From: Gammaproteobacteria bacterium
GTDB lineage: Bacteria > Pseudomonadota > Gammaproteobacteria > DRJJ01
DNA length: 10,996 nt
Direction: 5' to 3'
Assembly: GCA_011052255.1 (NCBI GenBank)
Contig: DRJJ01000170.1
Coordinates: 1-10,996, forward strand
Shown: in pieces, positions 1 through 5,397 of the stretch
Numbering within the stretch: position 1 is the first letter of the stretch
Layout: each line of letters begins with the position of its first letter
Position numbers and translations under genes: made by a program
Notes under the pieces: generated by a model
What the model saw: the letters and a program-made list of their open reading frames with translations, nothing else
What the model was told of the DNA's origin: nothing
Databases searched by the model: none

Positions 1-323
1 AGCGCGGCTGGCTCAGTATCTACCACGGGGTATTCGAGACCATGGACGGCGCAGTCTACCGCCTCGGCGTGACGCTGCACGACCTCGCCAACCCGGTGAA
101 AATTCTCGGCGTCTCGGATGAATGGGTGCTGGCCCCGGAGGATCCCTGGGAGATCACGGGCTATGTACACAACGTCGTTTTTACCTGTGGTGCGGTCGCG
201 GATGACGACGGCGGCGGCGTAAAGATTTACTGGGGTGGCGCAGACACCGTGATGTGCGCCGGGACCGCGCGTCTGGACGATTTAGTAGACCTGTGTCTTA
301 GCAACAGCCGGCCACCCATCTGA
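1..323 (+). CDS. GH130-family glycoside phosphorylase/hydrolase, C-terminal fragment (5' end outside window)
   Basis: The reading frame is open from base 3 and ends in TGA at 321-323, giving about 106 C-terminal residues. Upstream of the first ATG (base 42) it reads GWLSIYHGVFET, so the protein clearly begins outside the window. The pattern GWL-IYHGV, then YRLGVTLHDL-NP, a Pro-Glu-rich turn, GYVHNVVFTCGAV and finally IYWGGADTVMC matches the end of the five-bladed beta-propeller of family GH130. That family includes beta-mannosyl phosphorylases (for example mannosylglucose and mannobiose phosphorylases) and some beta-1,2-mannosidases. The substrate cannot be read from this fragment, and the catalytic Asp lies upstream of what is visible. 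No partner gene follows it: the next 170 bases are empty and then an island-end repeat begins. The family call is firm; intactness is unknown. Confidence 0.85.
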   Translation, partial: RGWLSIYHGVFETMDGAVYRLGVTLHDLANPVKILGVSDEWVLAPEDPWEITGYVHNVVFTCGAVADDDGGGVKIYWGGADTVMCAGTARLDDLVDLCLSNSRPPI

Positions 324-494
324 TTATGAAAGCGGCTGTCACTCACGCCGAACGGAAACGTCCGGTATTAGTAGGCCACTTCAGCGTTTATCAGCATTCG
401 AGTCATTTATTGTGATTGCCCGGGTAATATTCGCAGGCAACAGTCGATCGATACCCAGCAGAATAGTATCCTGTCACAGAAGGCGGGCAACTTT
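324..494. other. Intergenic stretch without a recognisable gene
   Basis: With the repeat that follows, this makes about 360 bases without a gene between the GH130 fragment and the nucleotidyltransferase. I see no convincing open frame, RNA gene or T-tract terminator here. There are only short GC-rich inverted matches around 350-368, too weak to call. Confidence 0.4.
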
Positions 495-613
495 CAGTGG
501 CGATTAACAAAAAATATTGGACATGGTATTTTTCATGGTATTGACAATTATGACCACAGCAAAACCCGCGCCAGCACTCAACTTTCTCAGCTTGTTTACA
601 ATCGAGTGGGAGT
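495..613 (+). repeat. Island-end direct repeat, copy 1
   Basis: This 119-bp segment aligns without gaps to 3409-3527 (constant offset 2914) with 98 identities by hand count. The strongest blocks are the identical 26 bp at 521-546, 11 bp at 560-570, and the terminal CAATCGAGTGGGAGT at 599-613. The 26-bp block contains two direct copies of CATGGTA separated by five T, a 12-bp period, like paired recombinase arm sites. Similarity stops abruptly after the terminal core, as expected where an island end meets different flanking DNA. Both strands show short open frames across the repeat, but I take it as noncoding. Confidence 0.75.
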
Positions 614-615
614 GA
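599..615 (+). other. guaA-3'-end-like attachment core, copy 1
   Basis: Read on the + strand, ACA ATC GAG TGG GAG TGA (598-615) encodes Thr-Ile-Glu-Trp-Glu-stop. This is the usual C-terminus of GMP synthase (GuaA). The preceding codons do not continue into the GuaA consensus (Lys-Pro-Pro), so this is only a short core and not a gene end. The guaA 3' end is a known target of tyrosine recombinases, and tadA, a common guaA neighbour, lies downstream on the same strand. I infer an attL/attR-type scar from island integration. Confidence 0.6.
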
Positions 616-685
616 GGGGGCCGCAGGCAGGGTACCGGGCGGAGCACGGCGTAGCGATTAAGTCCACTCAACATTTCAATAGACC

Positions 686-1726
686 TCATATCCCAATAAC
701 ATTTTTAACCAGTTCACTTATTTCGGGGTCAATCAATTTCAACCCGGAATTTAGTTGAACCTGAAATTTTCCTCCCATTTTTCCAGCAGCTTCATAAGCC
801 AGAATAAGGTCACCAGGTCTACCGTCTACAAGGACTGAAAATAATTGCTCGGCTTGTGTCAGATCTCGCTTTATCTTTTCGTTGTCACTACTTCTGCGCC
901 GCTGACTGACGACCAGCTTATGAAAAGCAAACCGACCTGGAGCAGGCACATTAATTAAAATACCATGCTTATACAGTAATACAGCAGGCTGAATATCGTC
1001 TAATAAATAATCGATAAACCGGATTGGTTCGGCAAAGGCTCCAAGCCACGCAATTTCAACCGGCCTTGCAGTCTCCCTGCCCCGCATAGGCGTCAGCAGT
1101 TCTACTGATAATTCCTCGCCACGAATTTTAAATTTTGTTGAAGGTGACTTCCTGTTGAGCGCAGGAACTTCGATAAAACCCATACCGCTTTTCAATAGTA
1201 TTTCCACCAACTGGATTGGCTTTCTCTTTTTTGGAATTACAATGGGAAACCGATGATCACTCGCAAGATCGATATCGCGAGTTTGTAACTCACTATGCCA
1301 GCCTATACCCAGCATGTTGGCATAGGCTCGAAATGCGAGTGTCCCCACAACAACACCCCCGGCGAGAAATACACCGGAACGTTCGAGCAACGCTAAGACC
1401 TTCCCCTCATTCGCTGGTATTCCGGTTGCGCCACCGGCAAGCAACATAGCGACTAACCGGGCACGAACGCTCCGGTCATCCTCGCTGGACTCCCACAGGG
1501 CTTTCTCGTCTTCTATCGTATCCAGTAATTCGGTGGATTCTTCTCCCAGATAATGCTCGGTACGGCGTTTTCCGAGGCTGATATAAAGGTACCAATATCG
1601 CTTTCCTCCAATCGTCTTGGATTTGAAGGACAGGTTGGCTCCGTCCGGGGCAGGATGGATACACTGCTGCATAAGCTCGCTGTATTGCAGCGCAACATTA
1701 TCCGGTAATTTCCGCATTTCACCCAT
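686..1726 (-). CDS. Nucleotidyltransferase, GSU2403/NTP_transf_8 type
   Basis: A 346-residue protein of the Pol-beta-like nucleotidyltransferase superfamily. An N-terminal domain (about 1-85) contains a Trp/Tyr-rich KRYWYLYISLG segment. The core follows: the GG motif at residues 123-124 in FLAGGVVVGTLAF, and the metal-binding pair D151/D153 in TRDIDLA, about 27 residues later as in this superfamily. The C-terminal part (about 260-300) has the helical APGRFAFHKLVVSQRR and KRDLTQAEQL segments typical of the group. Members are thought to transfer nucleotides to an unknown acceptor; related AbiEii/MNT proteins are toxins or abortive-infection effectors. The ATG at 1724-1726 is chosen because AGGGG lies seven bases upstream; M4 is an alternative. 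It lies alone between the two direct repeats, with palindromes directly upstream. The family call is good; a defence or toxin role is only inference. Confidence 0.8.
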   Translation of the reverse strand: MGEMRKLPDNVALQYSELMQQCIHPAPDGANLSFKSKTIGGKRYWYLYISLGKRRTEHYLGEESTELLDTIEDEKALWESSEDDRSVRARLVAMLLAGGATGIPANEGKVLALLERSGVFLAGGVVVGTLAFRAYANMLGIGWHSELQTRDIDLASDHRFPIVIPKKRKPIQLVEILLKSGMGFIEVPALNRKSPSTKFKIRGEELSVELLTPMRGRETARPVEIAWLGAFAEPIRFIDYLLDDIQPAVLLYKHGILINVPAPGRFAFHKLVVSQRRRSSDNEKIKRDLTQAEQLFSVLVDGRPGDLILAYEAAGKMGGKFQVQLNSGLKLIDPEISELVKNVIGI

Positions 1727-1740
1727 AAATAAACCCCTAA

Positions 1741-1775
1741 TTTATACCGCAAGTATTACATATTTGCGGTATAAA
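1741..1775. promoter_or_regulatory. Palindromic operator-like site 1
   Basis: Perfect 12-bp inverted repeat: TTTATACCGCAA (1741-1752) and TTGCGGTATAAA (1764-1775) around an 11-bp spacer. It sits 15 bases upstream of the nucleotidyltransferase start, immediately before its ribosome binding site, so a bound protein could block that gene. The reverse complement closely matches the second palindrome at 1857-1886, which argues for a sequence-specific regulator and against a terminator. There is no T-tract. Confidence 0.65.
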
Positions 1776-1856
1776 TGTAAGTATCTGTAATAACGCGTAA
1801 TTACATAGTGTATGGTGCTATACCTGGCTGATAAATCGTTGCAGGACAGAACAAAT

Positions 1857-1886
1857 TATACCGCATATTTATATACTTGCGGTATA
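1857..1886. promoter_or_regulatory. Palindromic operator-like site 2
   Basis: Inverted repeat TATACCGCA (1857-1865) and TGCGGTATA (1878-1886) with a 12-bp spacer. Aligned to the reverse complement of site 1 it shares the arms and the adjoining ATACTTGCGGTATA, with one base less in the spacer. The two centres are about 114 bp apart. The right arm overlaps a possible rightward -35 element. Confidence 0.6.
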
Positions 1887-1905
1887 GTCTCTTGGGTTCT
1901 ACAAT
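1877..1905 (+). promoter_or_regulatory. Possible rightward promoter overlapping site 2
   Basis: TTGCGG (1877-1882) and TACAAT (1900-1905) are separated by 17 bp. The -10 matches consensus at five of six positions, the -35 at three. The -35 lies in the right arm of the palindrome, so binding there would repress it. It points toward the decayed gene that follows, whose original start is gone. Prediction from sequence only. Confidence 0.3.
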
Positions 1906-1978
1906 TCAGTCCGACCGCATTCACGTCTTGACCGGCAGACACCGGATCAGCCCTGGTTTAACGTGGTGCACTTCTAGT

Positions 1979-2623
1979 TTGAATCTGGGCTATGGTGTCG
2001 AGGCGCTTTTGGCCCTGGGCAAGTAAGCGGACGCCGTCCAGTTTGCCGAGGCCTCGCGGGGATTGAATCAGCCGGATTCCGTGATCGATCAGACCTGTGA
2101 AGAGATTCTGATCTCGTCCGGCCTGCATGAAGAGGCCTATCAGCGCTATGGATTGGGCGCGACAGTGGGCAATTCCTATATCGCCCGGTTTCGTGCGGTC
2201 GCGAAGCGCTACCCCGAGAAAGACAAGTCACAGATCCTGACCGACCTGATTGCCACGACGCCGGGAGAAGAGGGTAGGTGGTTTGCTGCGGCCAAGGACC
2301 TCCAGCGCTATGATCTGGCGCTGGATCTCGCCAACCGGAGTCCCTGCGATCCGAAAACACTGACCAGAGCAGCAAGGGACTACCTCGACACCGAGCCCGC
2401 ATTTGCCCTGGGTTCCGCCCTGGCCGCGCTTCGCTGGTTGAGCGAGGGATGGGGTTACGAGGTGAGCAGCGCCGATGTGGTAGAGGCGTATGAGCGGGCG
2501 ATGGATGTGGCATCGAGAATGAACAGGGTGGGTAAGGTAGCCGCTCAGATTCTGCAGATCGTTCAGCGAAACGAAAGTGCGTCAACGTTATTCGTTCGAC
2601 AGTCCCTACAAGCGAGGATGTAG
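1979..2623 (+). pseudogene. Decayed helical-repeat protein gene: 5' truncated, in-frame stop
   Basis: One frame carries a coherent protein both before and after a TAA at 2024-2026: before it LNLGYGVEALLALGK, after it ADAVQFAEASRGLNQPD and on to the stop at 2621-2623. The last 199 codons are intact and rich in conserved-looking segments such as GEEGRWFAAAKD, CDPKTLTRAARD and LGSALAALRWLSEGWGYEV. These recall a family of Ala- and Leu-rich, TPR-like helical proteins that I recognise but cannot name. The stop replaces one residue in a continuous helix (Gly-Lys-stop-Ala-Asp). Upstream of about 1979 the similarity fades and no start with a ribosome binding site exists. A TTG at 2063 could start a 186-residue remnant, but no good Shine-Dalgarno precedes it. 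I read it as a gene fragment left by island rearrangement. Confidence 0.6.
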
Positions 2624-2682
2624 GTATTGGAGAGTGCCGAAAGACGCCATTTCCCCCTGAAATATACCGGTTTAATCGGGTA

Positions 2683-2710
2683 TTGCAAAAGGTAACATAT
2701 ATGCTACTAT
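2683..2710 (+). promoter_or_regulatory. Possible promoter of the toxin-antitoxin pair
   Basis: TTGCAA (2683-2688) and TACTAT (2705-2710) lie 16 bp apart just before the toxin ATG at 2720. If used, transcription would begin at about 2716-2718, giving an almost leaderless mRNA. That fits the lack of a clear Shine-Dalgarno before 2720. No other promoter-like pair stands out in the 97-base gap after the pseudogene. Confidence 0.35.
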
Positions 2711-2719
2711 ACGGGTCAT

Positions 2720-3142
2720 ATGACAGAGGTTAGAGAGTACCTCGATACACAGGGAAACAGCCCTTATGCCAAATGGTTCGACCGCCTGAATGTAGCCGCT
2801 GCAGTCAAGGTGGCCGCAGCAGTCCATCGGATGGAGCAAGGTAACTTCTCTAATGTGAAAGGTGTTGGTGCCGGCGTCTATGAGTACCGGATTGATGTCG
2901 GTCCTGGCTATCGGATTTACTTTGGCAAGGACGGGGACCGGCTGGTGATATTGCTCGCGGGTGGTACCAAGAAGCGTCAGGATGCGGATATTTCCGCCGC
3001 AAAAGTGCACTGGCGCGACTATAAGCGCCGGAAACGGCAAGAGGTGCAATGTGGCTCTGACGAAAGATTTCAAGGATACCATTCTGGCGCGTGCCCAACG
3101 GGATTCGGCATTTCGCAAGGCCTTGCTGCAAGAGGGGGTTGA
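2720..3142 (+). CDS. RelE/ParE-superfamily toxin, HI1419/HigB-like
   Basis: A 140-residue frame whose first 105 or so residues match the HI1419-type addiction-module killer proteins (phage Gp49-like group). Typical segments are KWFDRLNVAAAVKVAAAVHR, then GNFSNVKGVGAGVYEYRI, GPGYRIYF, LVILLAGGTKKRQ and, at the end, HWRDYKRRK. Such toxins are mRNA interferases acting with ribosomes, neutralised by the antitoxin encoded next to them. Members usually stop soon after the DYKRRK segment at about 100 residues. Here the frame runs on for about 30 unrelated residues over the antitoxin start, overlapping it by 92 bases in another frame. That tail probably reflects loss of the original stop codon. ATG 2720 is the only suitable start; a weak promoter lies immediately upstream. 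Toxin-before-antitoxin order is normal for this type. Confidence 0.8.
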   Translation: MTEVREYLDTQGNSPYAKWFDRLNVAAAVKVAAAVHRMEQGNFSNVKGVGAGVYEYRIDVGPGYRIYFGKDGDRLVILLAGGTKKRQDADISAAKVHWRDYKRRKRQEVQCGSDERFQGYHSGACPTGFGISQGLAARGG

Positions 3143-3374
3143 ATGCCTGCTCGCCGGTGACATCGATACCGGCAAGGCGGTGCTGCGTGACTATATCAAC
3201 GCGACGATCGGGTTCGAGGAATTGTCCCGGGTTTTCGAAAAGTCGAGCAAGAGTCTCATGCGCATGTTCGGGCCAAAAGGGAACCCCCAGGCGAGCAATT
3301 TGTTTGCAGTGATCGGTTATCTGCAGGAGCAGGAGGGCATACATCTGGAAGTCAAAGCCCGGAAGGTGGCATAG
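3051..3374 (+). CDS. Antitoxin, HI1420-type DNA-binding protein
   Basis: GTG 3051-3053 starts a 107-residue protein reading VALTKDFKDTILARAQRD and ending at TAG 3372-3374. GAGG lies seven bases upstream of the GTG, and the first residues match the usual start of HI1420-like antitoxins, whereas longer versions of this frame would run far into the toxin gene. The predicted helix-turn-helix spans about residues 50-90: TIGFEELSRVFEKSSKSLMRMFGPKGNPQ carries the pattern of XRE-like readers, and the following NLFAVIGYLQEQEG is common in the family. It should bind and neutralise the preceding toxin and repress the shared promoter. It overlaps the extended toxin frame by 92 bases, which would couple their translation. 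The pair sits against the right-hand island repeat, a usual place for stabilising modules. Confidence 0.82.
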   Translation: MALTKDFKDTILARAQRDSAFRKALLQEGVECLLAGDIDTGKAVLRDYINATIGFEELSRVFEKSSKSLMRMFGPKGNPQASNLFAVIGYLQEQEGIHLEVKARKVA

Positions 3375-3408
3375 GGTGTTGTTGTGTAGCAGCTTTCTGT
3401 TGGCACAT

Positions 3409-3527
3409 CAGTGACGATTAGCAACAAATTTTGAACATGGTATTTTTCATGGTATTGACACTTATGGCCCCCTCAAAACCCGCGTCACTACTGGCTTTTT
3501 CCGGCTTGTTTGCAATCGAGTGGGAGT
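3409..3527 (+). repeat. Island-end direct repeat, copy 2
   Basis: Second copy of the repeat at 495-613, aligned without gaps at offset 2914 with 98 of 119 identities. It again contains the doubled CATGGTA motif (3436-3454) and ends with CAATCGAGTGGGAGT (3513-3527), after which the copies diverge. It begins 35 bases after the antitoxin stop and marks the likely right edge of the accessory DNA. About 18% divergence argues against a recent duplication; the two are better seen as ends of two related elements. Confidence 0.75.
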
Positions 3528-3529
3528 AG
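3513..3529 (+). other. guaA-3'-end-like attachment core, copy 2
   Basis: ATC GAG TGG GAG TAG (3515-3529) again reads Ile-Glu-Trp-Glu-stop on the + strand, here with TAG in place of TGA. Only the core resembles guaA; the upstream sequence is the island-type repeat. As the last copy before backbone-like genes, it is the candidate outermost attR. Confidence 0.55.
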
Positions 3530-3722
3530 GGCTGGTCGGTTACGAGCAAAGGCCACGGCCAGCTACACCATGCGCAATGCAGTATCCCAGGGACGCGAAT
3601 CATGCCTGTCACGCTGCGGCAAGGCATTTATTCACCCTATACCCAGTATTGTTATGAATTTCCCAAATTGTGCTACAGTTGACTGGTCTGGAAATTAATT
3701 CGCGTCAAAAATATAATTCGTC

Positions 3723-3731
3723 AAGGAGGAG
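3723..3731 (+). promoter_or_regulatory. Strong ribosome binding site of the lipoprotein gene
   Basis: AAGGAGGAG ends nine bases before ATG 3741 and fixes that start. The 200 bases before it (3531-3722) hold no gene. A TTGACT at 3679-3684 and a TATAAT at 3712-3717 are present but wrongly spaced for a single sigma-70 promoter, so I do not call one. Confidence 0.7.
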
Positions 3732-3740
3732 TAAAGAACC

Positions 3741-5306
3741 ATGCGAAGCCTTAACCGACTGTTCCTTTTTATAGCCATTCCCCTGATTTCCCTGTTACTT
3801 TTCTCCTGTGGAGGAGGCGGTGGCAGCAGTACGACTACGGGTGCCGTCTCAGCGGCCGGAACGGGTACCGTGACCCTGCTCGTTACCGATGCCCCCAGTG
3901 AGGATTTCAATGCCATTAACCTGACCATTACTCAGGCGGAACTGGTTTCCGACCGGGGCAGCGTGGTTCTGTTCAGCGGCCTCAAGACCTTTGACTTGCT
4001 GCAGCTGGCGACTGTCACGGAAATCTTTTCCGTAACCGATGTTCCGGCGGGCAGCTACGACAAGATCCGCTTGACGTTGACCGATATCGAGCTGGTGATG
4101 AAGGATGGCAGCCCGTCGGTGCATCCCGCGTTGCCCGGTAACGGCAAGCTCGACCTCAATCCGCGTGGCAGTTTTTACGTCGTCGCCGGAGAAAGCCTGC
4201 TGCTGCAGCTGGACATGGATGCCGAGAAATCCATCAAGGTAACCGGAACCGGTAGTGCCAGGAAATACCAGTTCCGCCCCGTGGTGTTTGTAAAGATCGT
4301 TAACAGCAGCACCGACACCAAGCTGGTGCGCCTGCAAGGTGAGGCCTATAGCCTGGATTACACGGCCGGCCGTTTCGACCTGTGCTACATCGACGCCCAG
4401 GGCTACTCGCTGGACGATGATTCCGAGGACGGCAATCCTTACTGCGTGAAGGTCGATGCCGCCACCGCGCCGGCCTCGTTCTTCGATGCCAGTGGCAATC
4501 CCGCTGATATCACCGTGATCAGCAAGGGAGACATTGTGACGGCCGTGGGTCGTTTCGCCATGCGCAAGCCCGGTGAAAGACCCAGCAGCAAGAGTGATGG
4601 CCAGGACGGCCGCAGTGAAGATCGCGGCAGTATCGATGACAACAGCCAGGACAGTGGTTCGTCTGATGATAATTCTTCCGATGACGGCGATCGCCGCAAG
4701 TTGGTGCTGGTGGCGGAAGTCATCTGGCCGGGGGATTTCGAGCAGGTCAAGGGTACCGCTCGCGGTCCGGCTGTGGTCGACCCGAGCGGCGACTGGTTCA
4801 AGTTCCTGGCGCAGCCAGACCAGACCGGCCTGGATGGCAACCCGATTGATTCGGAGGTTGCATTCAAGGTCCTGCTCCAGAACGGCACCAAACTGTTCTC
4901 ACGCAAGGGTGAGCCGCTGACATACGATGATATCCAGGACGGGGTGCCGACCCGCGTGGACGGCATATTTGATCCCAAGTTCGGTGATCTGAAGTCCGCA
5001 CTGGTCATTCTCGATATCGACGCCCTGCTGACCCAGCTGACTGGCACCATCTCCTCGGTGGAAACCGACTACTCGGGTATGACACTGATTGATTTCGTGG
5101 TGGGTGACCGCTGCGTGGTCTTTAGCTCCGGTATGCGGGTATTCGAGACCTATCTAGACGACGACGGTAATATCAGCTTCGAGCAGCGGCAGGTGTACGA
5201 CCTTGCCGCCGACCTGACGGCTGATGTCTTCGGTAACGAGAATGAAATCACCGGTTGTCTGGAAGCGGAAACCATCATCTATGAAGCGCAGGTGGTGACG
5301 CCCTAA
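3741..5306 (+). CDS. DUF4382-type secreted lipoprotein
   Basis: A 521-residue predicted lipoprotein. The signal peptide is short and typical (Arg-Ser-Leu-Asn-Arg, then a Leu/Ile-rich core) and ends in the lipobox LFSC with Cys23, followed by five Gly and a Ser/Thr linker. Residues about 42-190 have the DUF4382 pattern: GTVTLLVTDAP, then AELV, the VPAGSYDKIRLTLTDIEL segment and a beta-rich end. DUF4382 is a beta-sandwich domain of unknown role on cell-surface lipoproteins. The rest (about 195-521) looks like repeated small beta domains (GTARGPAVV, QLTGTISSVE). It is interrupted at about 280-320 by a highly acidic Ser/Asp/Asn-rich stretch that looks disordered. ATG 3741 is supported by AAGGAGGAG nine bases upstream. 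It appears to be transcribed alone, ending before a large hairpin. Function unknown; probably anchored in the outer membrane or at the surface. Confidence 0.78.
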   Translation: MRSLNRLFLFIAIPLISLLLFSCGGGGGSSTTTGAVSAAGTGTVTLLVTDAPSEDFNAINLTITQAELVSDRGSVVLFSGLKTFDLLQLATVTEIFSVTDVPAGSYDKIRLTLTDIELVMKDGSPSVHPALPGNGKLDLNPRGSFYVVAGESLLLQLDMDAEKSIKVTGTGSARKYQFRPVVFVKIVNSSTDTKLVRLQGEAYSLDYTAGRFDLCYIDAQGYSLDDDSEDGNPYCVKVDAATAPASFFDASGNPADITVISKGDIVTAVGRFAMRKPGERPSSKSDGQDGRSEDRGSIDDNSQDSGSSDDNSSDDGDRRKLVLVAEVIWPGDFEQVKGTARGPAVVDPSGDWFKFLAQPDQTGLDGNPIDSEVAFKVLLQNGTKLFSRKGEPLTYDDIQDGVPTRVDGIFDPKFGDLKSALVILDIDALLTQLTGTISSVETDYSGMTLIDFVVGDRCVVFSSGMRVFETYLDDDGNISFEQRQVYDLAADLTADVFGNENEITGCLEAETIIYEAQVVTP

Positions 5307-5338
5307 CCCAAAACCTGTCAGCACGGGTAAACCGTTCG

Positions 5339-5380
5339 GCACAATGCCCGGTCACCGCTCCTGGTGCCCGGGCATTGTGC
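5339..5380. terminator. Large hairpin after the lipoprotein gene (no T-tract)
   Basis: Arms GCACAATGCCCGG (5339-5351) and CCGGGCATTGTGC (5368-5380) are perfect complements. The stem continues inside as CACC/GGTG after one mismatch, closing a six-base loop. The stability and the place 33 bases after a stop codon suit a transcript end. The sequence after it (TATATTGGTTT) is not a proper U-tract, so it may instead protect mRNA 3' ends or attenuate read-through into the next gene. Confidence 0.5.
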
Positions 5381-5397
5381 TATATTGGTTTCGCAAA

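Noticed and set aside
495..613. Integron attC or gene-cassette boundary
   Set aside because: No paired core sites of the GTTRRRY/RYYYAAC type, no hairpin geometry, and the terminal guaA-like core explains the repeat better.
504..689. A short minus-strand frame with the same C-terminal pattern (NTMKNTM) as one at 3418-3627, looking like a conserved small protein
   Set aside because: The likeness comes from the shared DNA repeat. The parts outside the repeat are unrelated, and neither has a ribosome binding site.
1974..2585. A 203-codon minus-strand frame opposite the decayed gene
   Set aside because: Its product is Arg/Pro/Ser-rich low complexity without motifs, while the opposite strand carries a coherent conserved protein pattern.
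3679..3717. Sigma-70 promoter from TTGACT and TATAAT before the DUF4382 gene
   Set aside because: The hexamers are about 27 bp apart, and a start after this -10 would fall on the ribosome binding site.
4439..5050. A 203-codon minus-strand frame inside the DUF4382 lipoprotein gene
   Set aside because: Ser-rich shadow frame; the + strand has a signal peptide, a strong ribosome binding site and a full-length domain protein.
5339..5380. Classical Rho-independent terminator
   Set aside because: The stem is strong, but the following bases are TATATTGG, not a T-tract, so I keep it only as a hairpin of uncertain role.
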